Shown piece by piece: positions 31,256-38,702 of a stretch of DNA of 43,946 nt. The translations under genes were made by a program, and so were the position numbers. This stretch comes from an uncultured Collinsella sp. GTDB lineage: Bacteria > Actinomycetota > Coriobacteriia > Coriobacteriales > Coriobacteriaceae. The notes beneath the pieces were generated by a model. That model was given only the letters and a program-made list of their open reading frames with translations. It had not been told where the DNA came from and made no database searches. The stretch is from assembly GCA_900550415.1 (NCBI GenBank), contig URSO01000011.1, positions 1 through 43,946 on the forward strand, written 5' to 3'. The first letter of the stretch is position 1, and each line of letters opens with the position of its first letter.

Positions 31256-31430
31256 GTCTAATACTTTTCCGAGAAGTGAACGAGCTAAATCGGACCCTCG
31301 AAGCATCGACACTTTAGAGGTGCCGTTTCCTGCGGTTTCGGTGCCAGAATCCTGCGTTTATGCCGTTGAAAAATGCGGATGCTCCAGGGGGCCAAAAAAC
31401 AGACGTTCACTTCGCGGAAAAGTATTCACC
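31256..31430. repeat. Palindromic element of about 175 bp, copy 2
   Basis: GTCTAATACTTTTCC...GTGAACGAG at the left and GTTCACTTCGCGGAAAAGTATT at the right match copy 1 (28181-28357), as do interior segments such as GAAGCATCGACACTTTA and GAATCCTGCG. The right end is more diverged. It occupies the upstream side of the DUF4342-RR-HK operon; the rest of 31006-31523 holds the promoter and the terminator below. Confidence 0.82.
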
Positions 31431-31468
31431 TTCGTTTTCGCGCAGACACGAATCCGGCCGCCACAACG

Positions 31469-31509
31469 CAAAACGGGGCCCGCGCGCAGCGCAGACCCCG
31501 TCAAAAAAG
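31469..31509 (-). terminator. Rho-independent terminator after the SIS gene
   Basis: ACGGGGCCCGCGC (31473-31485) pairs with GCGCAGACCCCGT (31489-31501). Minus-strand reading ends in TTTTGC; the plus side carries an A-run. Confidence 0.8.
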
Positions 31510-31523
31510 ATAATTCCCGTTAC

Positions 31524-32492
31524 CTAGTACTGCTCGATGCCCATGTAGCGACGAATCTCGGGACTGTGGTCGAACACCTTGCCGCGGGCGGCGCGCAGCT
31601 CGCAGCTCATCGCGTAGAAGAAGATCGGCTCCAAGAACGAACGCACGCTGGCGGGCACGTCGCCCAGGCCGTACTCGAGCGCATCGAGTACCATGACCGT
31701 ATCGGTGTGCGTGTTGAGGAACGCAAGTGCGCGCTCCTCCATGGGGCGGCACTCACCCGATCCGAGCTGCACAAAGTAGAACACGCCGGGCTCGGTGGCC
31801 TCGAAGGGACCGTGGAAGTACTCGCCGGAATGGATGTAGCAGCAGTGCTGCCACTGCATCTCCATGAGCGAACAGATGGCCATAGCGTAGGTCTGGCTAA
31901 AGTTGGGGCCGGATCCCAGGATATAGAAGAACTTGTGCTGCTGGCAGAGCTCGGCAAAGTGATCGCCCAGCTCGGCGTTGACCTTCTCGCGGGCGGCGGG
32001 CAGCAGCGCGTCCATCTGCTTAAGGCCGGCGTAGATGTCGGCGAGCGCCTCGTAGCCCTCCTGCTGGTCGAGCAGCTCGGCAGCCATTAGCACGCCAATG
32101 CCCTGCGGGACCTCGGCCTGCGACTCGCCCTTGCCCCACGGATAGACCCAGGTGGTCCACTTGCCGTTGTCGATCTTGGAGCCCGCGTAGTCGGTCATAG
32201 TCACGACCTCGGCGCCGGCGGCGAGCGCCATCTCGCAGGCATCGACAACCTCCTGCGTATTGCCGCTGTGGCTGCAGGCGACGACGAGCGACTTCGGCCC
32301 CAGGCTCTTGGGCGCCATCAGGCAAAACTCGCGTGCCGTGTAGACCGTCGAGGCAAACGTGGTGGCCTCGCGCTTGAGCAGCTCGTTAGCCGGCATCAGG
32401 TCGATCATCGAACCGCCGCAGGCGATCCAAAAGACGTTCTCGATCTTACCCTTGCGCTCGATAATTTCCTGAATCAGATCGTGTGCGTTCAT
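31524..32492 (-). CDS. FrlB/GfrF-like SIS-domain phosphosugar deglycase
   Basis: 322-residue cytoplasmic enzyme with two SIS domains. The first has WIACGGSMIDLMPA and the phosphate-binding ACSHSGNTQEVVDA. The second has LGSGPNFSQTYA and the family motif SGEYFHGPFEATEPG, closely like E. coli FrlB (SGEFRHGPLEIVEPG), and ends in PEIRRYMGIEQY. The predicted reaction is cleavage of a 6-phosphofructosamine to glucose 6-phosphate plus amine. It stands alone downstream of a GntR regulator, behind a promoter framed by operator repeats. No PTS genes are adjacent, so it probably uses substrate imported by a transporter elsewhere. Confidence 0.83.
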   Translation of the reverse strand: MNAHDLIQEIIERKGKIENVFWIACGGSMIDLMPANELLKREATTFASTVYTAREFCLMAPKSLGPKSLVVACSHSGNTQEVVDACEMALAAGAEVVTMTDYAGSKIDNGKWTTWVYPWGKGESQAEVPQGIGVLMAAELLDQQEGYEALADIYAGLKQMDALLPAAREKVNAELGDHFAELCQQHKFFYILGSGPNFSQTYAMAICSLMEMQWQHCCYIHSGEYFHGPFEATEPGVFYFVQLGSGECRPMEERALAFLNTHTDTVMVLDALEYGLGDVPASVRSFLEPIFFYAMSCELRAARGKVFDHSPEIRRYMGIEQY

Positions 32493-32548
32493 GGTGATGC
32501 CCCTCCTTTTGTGGCGGTTTTGAACGACGATGGCTCGTACCTGCGGTC

Positions 32549-32627
32549 GTTCTATATTGTTCTATTTATAGCACGCACAACGACGCTCGTGAAGCCATTT
32601 CGCCAAACTTGTTCTATGTTGTTCTAT
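32549..32627 (-). promoter_or_regulatory. Promoter framed by two paired operator repeats
   Basis: On the minus strand the -35 TTCACG (32593-32588) and -10 TATAAA (32570-32565) have a 17-base spacer. TTCTATATTGTTCTAT (32550-32565) overlaps the downstream edge of the -10 and TTCTATGTTGTTCTAT (32612-32627) lies upstream of the -35; each is a direct repeat of ATAGAACA half-sites when read on the minus strand. The adjacent GntR regulator is the obvious binder. Confidence 0.75.
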
Positions 32628-32636
32628 CTGTGGACG

Positions 32637-33401
32637 TTAGATGTCGAAGACGTAGCGCGAGCCCACGATCTTTTGGCGTCCGAGCAGCAAGGGCCGCTCG
32701 TCCGCATCGGTAAAGTACGCCTCCATATAGAAGAGCGGCTCACCAACCGGTACCTCCAGCAGCGGGGCTGCCTGAGCGTCGGCAAGCGCAATCTCCACGG
32801 TGCAGGGATCGGACTTGAGCGGCGCGCGGCCCGAATGCTCTGCAACGAGCGCAAAGATGGAATTGTCCGTGAGGTCCTCGTCGCGCATCGTTTGCAGATA
32901 CGGGTGGTCGGCCAGCACAAAGGCGTTGTTCTCGAGCATGACGGGCACGCCATCTGCCGTGCGCACGCGCTCGACCACGATGAGCTCGCAGCCGGGTTCC
33001 ACCCCAAAAAACGCCGCATCCTCACGCGTCGCCGCAACCACCGTGCGCGACACCAGGCGCGCTCCGGCCACCATGTCGTTGGCGGCGCAACCCTCGGAAA
33101 AGCTCTGAACGTCGCCCTTCTGGCGAATCTTGCGCTTGAGCTTGGGAGCGCACACAAAGGTGCCCCTCCCCTGCTGGCGGTTGAGATAGCCCGCACGCGA
33201 CAGCTCCTCGATGGCGCGGCGCACGGTGACGCGACCCACGCCGTAGGACTTCGCGAGCTCCATCTCGGAAGGAATGCACGAGCCGGCTGTGTACACGCCG
33301 CGCGCGATCTCGCCCTTTAGGTCGTCCATAACCTGCTGGTACAGAGGCACGGCGGAAACCTCGGCGCGCTCAGAACGTTCGGTCTTGTTATCGGTTGCCA
33401 T
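32637..33401 (-). CDS. GntR/HutC-family regulator with UTRA domain (1)
   Basis: 254 residues. The N-terminal winged helix (about 18-85) shows LYQQVMDDLKGEIARGVY, SEMELAKSYGVGRVTVRRA and GYLNRQQGRGTFV. The C-terminal UTRA ligand domain includes LIVVERVRTADGVPVMLEN and typically binds a phosphosugar that releases DNA. It lies immediately upstream of the SIS gene and two bases after recQ. The paired ATAGAACA repeats just beyond its stop suggest that it controls the SIS gene in response to a sugar-phosphate-amine. Confidence 0.92.
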   Translation of the reverse strand: MATDNKTERSERAEVSAVPLYQQVMDDLKGEIARGVYTAGSCIPSEMELAKSYGVGRVTVRRAIEELSRAGYLNRQQGRGTFVCAPKLKRKIRQKGDVQSFSEGCAANDMVAGARLVSRTVVAATREDAAFFGVEPGCELIVVERVRTADGVPVMLENNAFVLADHPYLQTMRDEDLTDNSIFALVAEHSGRAPLKSDPCTVEIALADAQAAPLLEVPVGEPLFYMEAYFTDADERPLLLGRQKIVGSRYVFDI

Positions 33402-33403
33402 CG

Positions 33404-35404
33404 TTACGCTCCATCCCGCGCATGCTCGGACTCAAATTCTTCAATCGCCGCCATAAACTGCTCGCCAAAGGCGTCGGCCTTTTTCTCGCCGATGCCGTTG
33501 ACCTGGATCAGCTCGTCGCGCGTCTGTGGACGCAGGCGGCACAGACCGCGCAGGGCCTTGTCGGAGAAGACCATGTACGGCGCCATCTCCAGCTCGGTCG
33601 AGATTTCCTTGCGCAGGACGCGCAGGCGCTCGAATAGCTCGGCATCGTCGCCCACACGCGGGCGCTGATCCAGCTCGGCCTCCTCGCGCAGCAGATCCAC
33701 CGCACGGCGGGCGCGGGCCGAGGCCTTGCGCTTGGACGCGCGACGCTTAACGGTAAAGGCGAACGCCTCGTCCTCGGCCTCGCCGGCACGCGGACCCAGG
33801 CCCACAACCGGGTACTGCCCCTGCGAGGTGGCCAGATAACCGCGGCCGCACAGCTGGCCGATGATGTCCTTGATGCGCCCGGCCGATTCGCTCGACAGCT
33901 CACCGTAGCCGCGGTCCTCGTCCAGATGCATCTGGCGAATACGCTCGGTATTGCCGCCGTGGAGCACGTCGGCGATGAGTGACTTGCCGAAGCGCATGGG
34001 ACGCGTGGCCACATAGCGCACGGCGGCGCGGGCCATATCGGTGACGTCCTCGACCTCGAACTGCGTGAGGCAGTTGCTGCAGTTGCCGCAGCCCTCGGCG
34101 TCGTCCGCCGTGCCGCCCGTGGCGGCTGCCGCATGCTCGGCCGCGGCGGCTGCCGCATGCTCGACCGCGGCCTCGTCGCCAAAGTAGCGCAGCATGTATT
34201 CGCGCAGACAGCCGGTAGTATTGCAGTAGCCTTCCATCTGGCTGAGCAGGCGATATCGATTCTGGAGCGCCCACGCGCGCTGCTCGTCGTCGAGCGCCTC
34301 ATCGGCAGCATCGCCGCGGTCGATCAGAAAGCGACGCATGCGAAAATCGTTGCCGTTCCACAGCAGGTGGCAGCTGGCCGGATCGCCATCGCGGCCGGCG
34401 CGGCCCGCCTCCTGGTAGTAGGCTTCGATGCTCTCGGGCACGTTGTTGTGGATCACGTAGCGCACGTTGGGCTTGTCGATGCCCATGCCAAAGGCGTTGG
34501 TGGCAACCATCACCTGGATATCGTCGTCGATAAAGGCGCGCTGGCTTTGGCGGCGGGCGTCGTTGCCCATGCCGGCATGGTAGCGGCCAACGCGAATGCC
34601 GCTGGGGCCCAGCGCCTCAGCAAGCTCGCCTGCCAGCGCATCGACTGTCTTGCGGGTCGAACAATACACGATGCCGCTCTCGCTCGAATGCGCGATCACA
34701 TAGTCGCGCACCCACGCGGCCTTGGCCTTGTCGCCCATCTCCTCGCAGCCAAAGTAGAGGTTCTTGCGATCGAAGCCCGTCACCACCGTCGCGGGGTTTT
34801 GCAGGCCGAGCATCTGCTGAATGTCCGCACGCACGCGCTCGGTCGCCGTAGCGGTAAAGGCCGCCACGATGGGGCGGTGCGGCAGGGATTCGATGAACTC
34901 GCGAATCTGCAGGTAGGCGGGGCGGAAATCCTGACCCCATTGGCTCACGCAGTGGGCCTCGTCAATGGCCACGAGCGGCACGCCGATGCCGCCGTCCGCC
35001 GCAGCTTCCTGCGCAAAGGCCAGAAAGCGCGGCTCGAGCAGGCGCTCGGGTGCCACGTACATAAGTTGGTAGCGCCCCTCACGCGCCCGCTTGAGCACGG
35101 TGTTTTGCTGAGCCGGGGTAAGGCTGGAGTTGAGATAGCTGGGCCGCGCACCCGCCGCGAGCAATGCGCGGGTCTGATCCTCCATAAGCGACAGCAGCGG
35201 ACTCACCACAAAGGTGATGCCGGGCAGCATGAGCGCGGGCACCTGGTAGCAAATGGACTTGCCGGCGCCCGTGGGCATAACACCCAGCGCGTCGCGACCG
35301 GCAAGGATCGCATCGACCATGCGGTCCTGTCCCGGGCGAAACGAGGTGTAGCCAAAATAGGCGCCGAGCGTGTCGAGCGCCATCTGCTGCATGCTATCGA
35401 TCAT
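33404..35404 (-). CDS. recQ: ATP-dependent DNA helicase RecQ
   Basis: 666-residue 3'-5' helicase. The motifs in order are FRPGQ, Walker A MPTGAGKSICYQ, VSPLLSLMEDQ, DEAHCVSQWGQDFRP, FTATAT, YHAGM, ATNAFGMGIDKPNVR and QEAGRAGRDG. The RQC zinc site is CNTTGCLREYMLRYFG followed by CGNCSNC. Between these Cys clusters lies an extra Ala/His-rich insertion of about 25 residues, encoded partly by a 24-bp tandem duplication. A C-terminal HRDC domain ends the protein (YMVFSDKALRGLCRLRPQTRDELIQ). The ATG at 35404 is preceded by TTAGGAAAC. Confidence 0.96.
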   Translation of the reverse strand: MIDSMQQMALDTLGAYFGYTSFRPGQDRMVDAILAGRDALGVMPTGAGKSICYQVPALMLPGITFVVSPLLSLMEDQTRALLAAGARPSYLNSSLTPAQQNTVLKRAREGRYQLMYVAPERLLEPRFLAFAQEAAADGGIGVPLVAIDEAHCVSQWGQDFRPAYLQIREFIESLPHRPIVAAFTATATERVRADIQQMLGLQNPATVVTGFDRKNLYFGCEEMGDKAKAAWVRDYVIAHSSESGIVYCSTRKTVDALAGELAEALGPSGIRVGRYHAGMGNDARRQSQRAFIDDDIQVMVATNAFGMGIDKPNVRYVIHNNVPESIEAYYQEAGRAGRDGDPASCHLLWNGNDFRMRRFLIDRGDAADEALDDEQRAWALQNRYRLLSQMEGYCNTTGCLREYMLRYFGDEAAVEHAAAAAAEHAAAATGGTADDAEGCGNCSNCLTQFEVEDVTDMARAAVRYVATRPMRFGKSLIADVLHGGNTERIRQMHLDEDRGYGELSSESAGRIKDIIGQLCGRGYLATSQGQYPVVGLGPRAGEAEDEAFAFTVKRRASKRKASARARRAVDLLREEAELDQRPRVGDDAELFERLRVLRKEISTELEMAPYMVFSDKALRGLCRLRPQTRDELIQVNGIGEKKADAFGEQFMAAIEEFESEHARDGA
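34121..34168 (-). repeat. 24-bp tandem duplication inside recQ
   Basis: 34121-34144 and 34145-34168 are identical but for one base. They encode two copies of an (A/V)EHAAAA(A/T)-type octapeptide in the zinc-domain insertion. Confidence 0.85.
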
Positions 35405-35492
35405 GGTTTCCTAACGTCAGAATCATCTGCCGCCGATTATACGCCGCCACGCGGACCGCTGCCGTACGGCTGTCAGCCACGCTCATTCTGCG

Positions 35493-35552
35493 GGTAGTCA
35501 TTGGGGACGTTCTTGAATGACTAGTCGTTTAAGAACGTCCCCAATGACTACC
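35493..35552. repeat. Perfect 22-bp palindromic element
   Basis: GGTAGTCATTGGGGACGTTC... (35493-35514) and its exact inverse (35531-35552) enclose a 16-base loop. The loop and right arm CTAGTCGTTTAAGAACGTCC also occur at 13708-13727 after hisE. Confidence 0.85.
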
Positions 35553-35690
35553 ACGGCAACGCCGATGTTTTGGCGCAGACAGCGAAAGCCCGTCAGAGCG
35601 AGCAAGGTGCCTTGAAACAAGGCGGCATTGATCTTCTGATCATGCCGCCGAAGTTGAAAGGCAGATTGCCGCTCTGGCGGGCTTGCAGCG
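35551..35690. repeat. Palindromic repeat, copy 1 (second at 43872)
   Basis: The left half (CCACGG...GATGTTTTGGC...AAGGTGCCTTGAAACAAGG) is about 85% identical to 43872-43946. The right half is its imperfect inverse (TGCCGCC...CTTTC, CGCTCTGGCGGGCT). It is non-coding and, with the preceding palindrome, fills the gap between recQ and the second GntR gene. Confidence 0.78.
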
Positions 35691-35697
35691 TCGAGCC

Positions 35698-35725
35698 GTT
35701 ACGCGGTTTGGTAAAACCGCGTAAC
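35698..35725 (-). terminator. Hairpin directly after the second GntR gene
   Basis: GTTACGCGGTTT (35698-35709) and AAACCGCGTAAC (35714-35725) form a perfect 12-bp stem adjacent to the stop codon. There is no U-run, so termination is likely but not certain. Confidence 0.5.
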
Positions 35726-36445
35726 TTACATCACCATGACGTAGCGGCTGCCCACGTAGTACTGCTTACCCATCAGGACCGGCTCGCCATTGGGGCCGAT
35801 AAAGCCGGCGCGCAGGTTGAGCAGCGGGTCGTGCGGGGCAATGCCCAGCTCGGCGGCCTGTTCGGCGTTGGCGCGAACGGCCTCGACCGTGCGGTAGCCA
35901 ACCGAGACAATCGGCGTTCCGCTAACACGCTCGACCTCGGCAAAAATCGACTTGTCCTCAAGATCGGCCGTCAACAGCTCACGGTAGGCGTCAAACGGCA
36001 CAAAGATGTTCTCCTCAAAGATGGGCTCGCCGTCGGCTGTACGTACGCGCTTGATATGCAGCAGCAGCGCGTCCTTCTGCAGGCCAAAGAACTCCATCTC
36101 GTTTTGACGTGCCGGCACAATCTGGCGATCGATCACATGCGCGCCCGCCTTCATGCCGTTATCGGCGCAAAGCTCGGTGAACGTCTGCAGCGTCGAAGCG
36201 TGGAACTGGCGGTTGATGTGCGGCGTGGAGACAAAGGTGCCGCGGCCCTGCTGCTTAACCAGATAGCCGTCGGAACACAGTTCCTCGACGGCACGGCGCA
36301 CCGTAATACGGCTCACCTCGTACTGTTCGGCAAGCTCAAGCTCGGACGGAATGCGCTCCTTGGGTGCATAAACACCTTTCTCGATTGCATCCTTGATTTC
36401 GTCGTAAATCTGCTGGTAAAGCGGTGCATTTTTGGGTTCGGGCAT
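35726..36445 (-). CDS. GntR/HutC-family regulator with UTRA domain (2)
   Basis: 239 residues. The winged helix is at about 5-70 (LYQQIYDEIKDAIEKGVYAP, SELELAEQYEVSRITVRRA, GYLVKQQGRGTFVS) and the UTRA domain follows (LLHIKRVRTADGEPIFEENIF). It is clearly a paralogue of the GntR gene at 32637. Its upstream region shares a GACGTTATA-containing motif with the promoters of EIIAB and the EamA permease, so it probably autoregulates and controls the second PTS operon. It has only recQ and repeats downstream. Confidence 0.92.
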   Translation of the reverse strand: MPEPKNAPLYQQIYDEIKDAIEKGVYAPKERIPSELELAEQYEVSRITVRRAVEELCSDGYLVKQQGRGTFVSTPHINRQFHASTLQTFTELCADNGMKAGAHVIDRQIVPARQNEMEFFGLQKDALLLHIKRVRTADGEPIFEENIFVPFDAYRELLTADLEDKSIFAEVERVSGTPIVSVGYRTVEAVRANAEQAAELGIAPHDPLLNLRAGFIGPNGEPVLMGKQYYVGSRYVMVM

Positions 36446-36482
36446 ATCTGATCACTCTTATCAAAATAGCGAAATAACTAAT

Positions 36483-36508
36483 ACGTATATAACGTCTTTT
36501 TATATGTT
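36483..36508 (-). promoter_or_regulatory. Putative operator upstream of GntR gene 2
   Basis: ACGTATATAACGTC followed by TTTTTATATGTT. Read on the minus strand it contains GACGTTATATACGTATT, shared as GACGTTATA with 42514-42522 and as GTCGTTATATAC with 43800-43811. Confidence 0.6.
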
Positions 36509-36549
36509 ACCTCACTTTGATAAAACGATACACCGCATACAGCAAATCC

Positions 36550-37557
36550 TTACTTGCCGTCGTCCTGCTGCAAGCTTTCCTGATCGTGCAGACGGGCCTG
36601 CCTGCTCGCCATGCGCGCGGGCTTGTCGGGATCGGGTACGGCCGTGGGCATGGGCTCGTCGACATGACCGCCCCACCAGCCGCCCACAAAGTTGAGCGTG
36701 TGGAACACATTGATCACGGCGCCGGGATCAATGTCGCACACCAGCTTGATAATGTCCTGGCTCTCGTAGGTCGAGACAACGGCGTGCAGCAGATACATTT
36801 TCTCGCGGCTATATCCGCCGATGACCTCGGCGCAGCTAATACCATGCTGAAAATGGTCAACATAGGCGGTCATGACCTCATCTGCCTTGCGCGTCGTGAT
36901 CTGCAGCGTCACGCGGTCGTAGCGACGATAGAAGCTATCAATGGTCTTGGTCGAAATAAACTGGAATACGATGGAGTACGCTGCGTTGTCCCAGCCAAAC
37001 ATAAAACCAAAAATCGCCAGGATAAAGCAGTTGAAACCAAAGATAACGCCCCAGATGGTCTTGCCCGTGTGGTTGGAGACCCACAGCGCGATAAAGTCGG
37101 TACCGCCGGTGGATGCGCCGGACTTAAGCGCAATGGCAGCGCCCAGGCCCGAGACCACGCCGCCAAAAATGATGAGCATGATCTTGTCGCCCAAAAACGG
37201 TGCGAAGTGAAAGATGTTGAGGAACAGCGACGAGAGCGCAACCTGCATCATCGAGAAGATGACGAAGCGCTTGCTAATGCCGCTCCAGCATAGGAGCGCC
37301 ACGGGGATGTTGAGCACGAGCATGCCGAGCGAGATGTCGATATGAACGCCGCCAAGCGAGGTAACGCGATCGAGTAGGACCGCGACGCCGGTGAGGCCGC
37401 TCGGAAGCAGGTCGGCGGGCTGAATGAACGCCTGGATCAGGAATGTCTGGAGAACGGCGGAAATTGTGACCGCCACGGCGGTGATGGCGCGGCGGACGAT
37501 GGTGAGGCGGCCGAGCACGAGCACGCGGTCCGTGAGCTGGTCGATGGCGTTCGCCAC
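36550..37557 (-). CDS. YitT-family (DUF161/DUF2179) membrane protein
   Basis: 335 residues. Five to six membrane helices occupy about 20-220, with the family segment IIFGGVVSGLGAAIALKSGASTGGTDFIALWVS. The C-terminal DUF2179 domain (about 220-290) contains RVTLQITTRKADEVMTAY and YLLHAVVSTYESQDIIKLVCDIDPGA. The function of the family is not settled. A hydrophilic tail of about 40 residues follows. The GTG start at 37557 is preceded by GAAGGGAG at a good distance. Confidence 0.9.
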   Translation of the reverse strand: MANAIDQLTDRVLVLGRLTIVRRAITAVAVTISAVLQTFLIQAFIQPADLLPSGLTGVAVLLDRVTSLGGVHIDISLGMLVLNIPVALLCWSGISKRFVIFSMMQVALSSLFLNIFHFAPFLGDKIMLIIFGGVVSGLGAAIALKSGASTGGTDFIALWVSNHTGKTIWGVIFGFNCFILAIFGFMFGWDNAAYSIVFQFISTKTIDSFYRRYDRVTLQITTRKADEVMTAYVDHFQHGISCAEVIGGYSREKMYLLHAVVSTYESQDIIKLVCDIDPGAVINVFHTLNFVGGWWGGHVDEPMPTAVPDPDKPARMASRQARLHDQESLQQDDGK

Positions 37558-37694
37558 ATAGGCTCCCTTCGAAAGCAGATGTAATTGTGGGGCATGCCGG
37601 CGATTGTAGCATGGAGCGACAGAGGGCGCTTCAATTCACCCTCTCTCGACAACCAAAACGGGACCAGCAACTCCTACGACCAAAGAGCAAAAAT

Positions 37695-37818
37695 CTAAGT
37701 GAGTAGACTTTTTGCGATCTGCCGAGCACACCCAAAAATAGACACCTCTGCGACCTGCGGTTTTGCTAAGGCAGATACGCTTTGTGCTCGGCCTGCGCCA
37801 AAAAGTCTACTCACTTAG
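37695..37818. repeat. Perfect 20-bp terminal inverted repeat element (124 bp)
   Basis: CTAAGTGAGTAGACTTTTTG (37695-37714) and its exact inverse (37799-37818). A nested pair GCCGAGCACA and TGTGCTCGGC lies inside. It is non-coding and sits in the 355-base gap between the YitT and HAD genes, where no other signal was seen. Confidence 0.87.
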
Positions 37819-37912
37819 TCTGAGTCGAAGCCAAACGGACCAAATCGAAACCAAATCGAGCCAGTCCACCGCAAAAAACGTTTGAACCCGTGCTTTTTGC
37901 GGTGAATCAACG

Positions 37913-38542
37913 CTACAGAGCGGCCAAAATGTCGGTCAGATTGTCGATAACGGCATCGGCTCGCGATTGATCCAGGTTGACGCCCTTGTGCGGACGCAGC
38001 GCCAGGACACGGGCGCCGGAACGCTTGCCGGCCTCGATGCCTAAAGGCGAATCCTCGATAACCAGGCACTCGGCAGGCTCCACCCCCAGCGCCTCCATGG
38101 CGCGCAGGTAGATCTCGGGGTCGGGCTTAAACGCGCTGCACTCGTGACCGCTGATGGTGTAGTCCAGCACGTCGGCGATACCGGCGATCTCAACCAACTC
38201 GTCGATCAGCTCGCGATAGGACGAGCTCGCGATGGCGCGCTTCACGCCGCGCTCGTGCAGCTCGCGCATCACCGGCTCCGTCTGCTCGTTGAGCAGCTCG
38301 GCATACGGAACGGGGTGGACCGGGCTGTAGACCTGCTTGTACTCCACGCGCAGCTGCTCACGCAGCTCGATATCGTCGGGCACCAGCGCCTTCCAAATGG
38401 CGGGCTCGTTAGACCCCGAAAGATCGGGGATCTCGTCAAAGTGGAACCCCTTCTCCTCCATAAACGCCACGCGACGACGGTTGTAGAACCACTCGGTATC
38501 GACCAGCACGCCATCCATATCAAACAGCACTGCCTTGATCAT
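37913..38542 (-). CDS. HAD-superfamily sugar phosphatase / beta-phosphoglucomutase-like
   Basis: 209-residue HAD hydrolase with an alpha-helical cap. Motif I is LFDMDGVLVDTE (nucleophile Asp8, acid Asp10), motif II IASSSYREL, motif III FKPDPEIYL and motif IV VIEDSPLGIEAG. It could be beta-phosphoglucomutase, or dephosphorylate a sugar phosphate accumulating from the PTS. The ATG at 38542 was preferred over 38548 because GGGAGG then sits 9 bases upstream. It follows the SIS operon terminator on the same strand and is probably a separate unit. Confidence 0.88.
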   Translation of the reverse strand: MIKAVLFDMDGVLVDTEWFYNRRRVAFMEEKGFHFDEIPDLSGSNEPAIWKALVPDDIELREQLRVEYKQVYSPVHPVPYAELLNEQTEPVMRELHERGVKRAIASSSYRELIDELVEIAGIADVLDYTISGHECSAFKPDPEIYLRAMEALGVEPAECLVIEDSPLGIEAGKRSGARVLALRPHKGVNLDQSRADAVIDNLTDILAAL

Positions 38543-38636
38543 ACGCATCTCCTCCCACCTGCCAAAAAGGGACAGGTTTATTTTGGTAGGTTTTACCTGG
38601 GGTTTTGCGGAGCGACAAACACGTCCTCCCCAGAGC

Positions 38637-38669
38637 AAAAAAGGGGATGGGGCGAAAACCCCATCCCCT
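38637..38669 (-). terminator. Rho-independent terminator of the second PTS/SIS operon
   Basis: On the minus strand AGGGGATGGGG and CCCCATCCCCT form an 11-bp stem followed by TTTTTTGC. Confidence 0.9.
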
Positions 38670-38702
38670 CTCAATCAACCCGCAAGGTCTACTTACTTGT
38701 GA

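Noticed and set aside
31320..32090. Plus-strand frame of 256 codons opposite the SIS gene
   Set aside because: It begins in a palindromic repeat and runs antisense to a clear enzyme gene.
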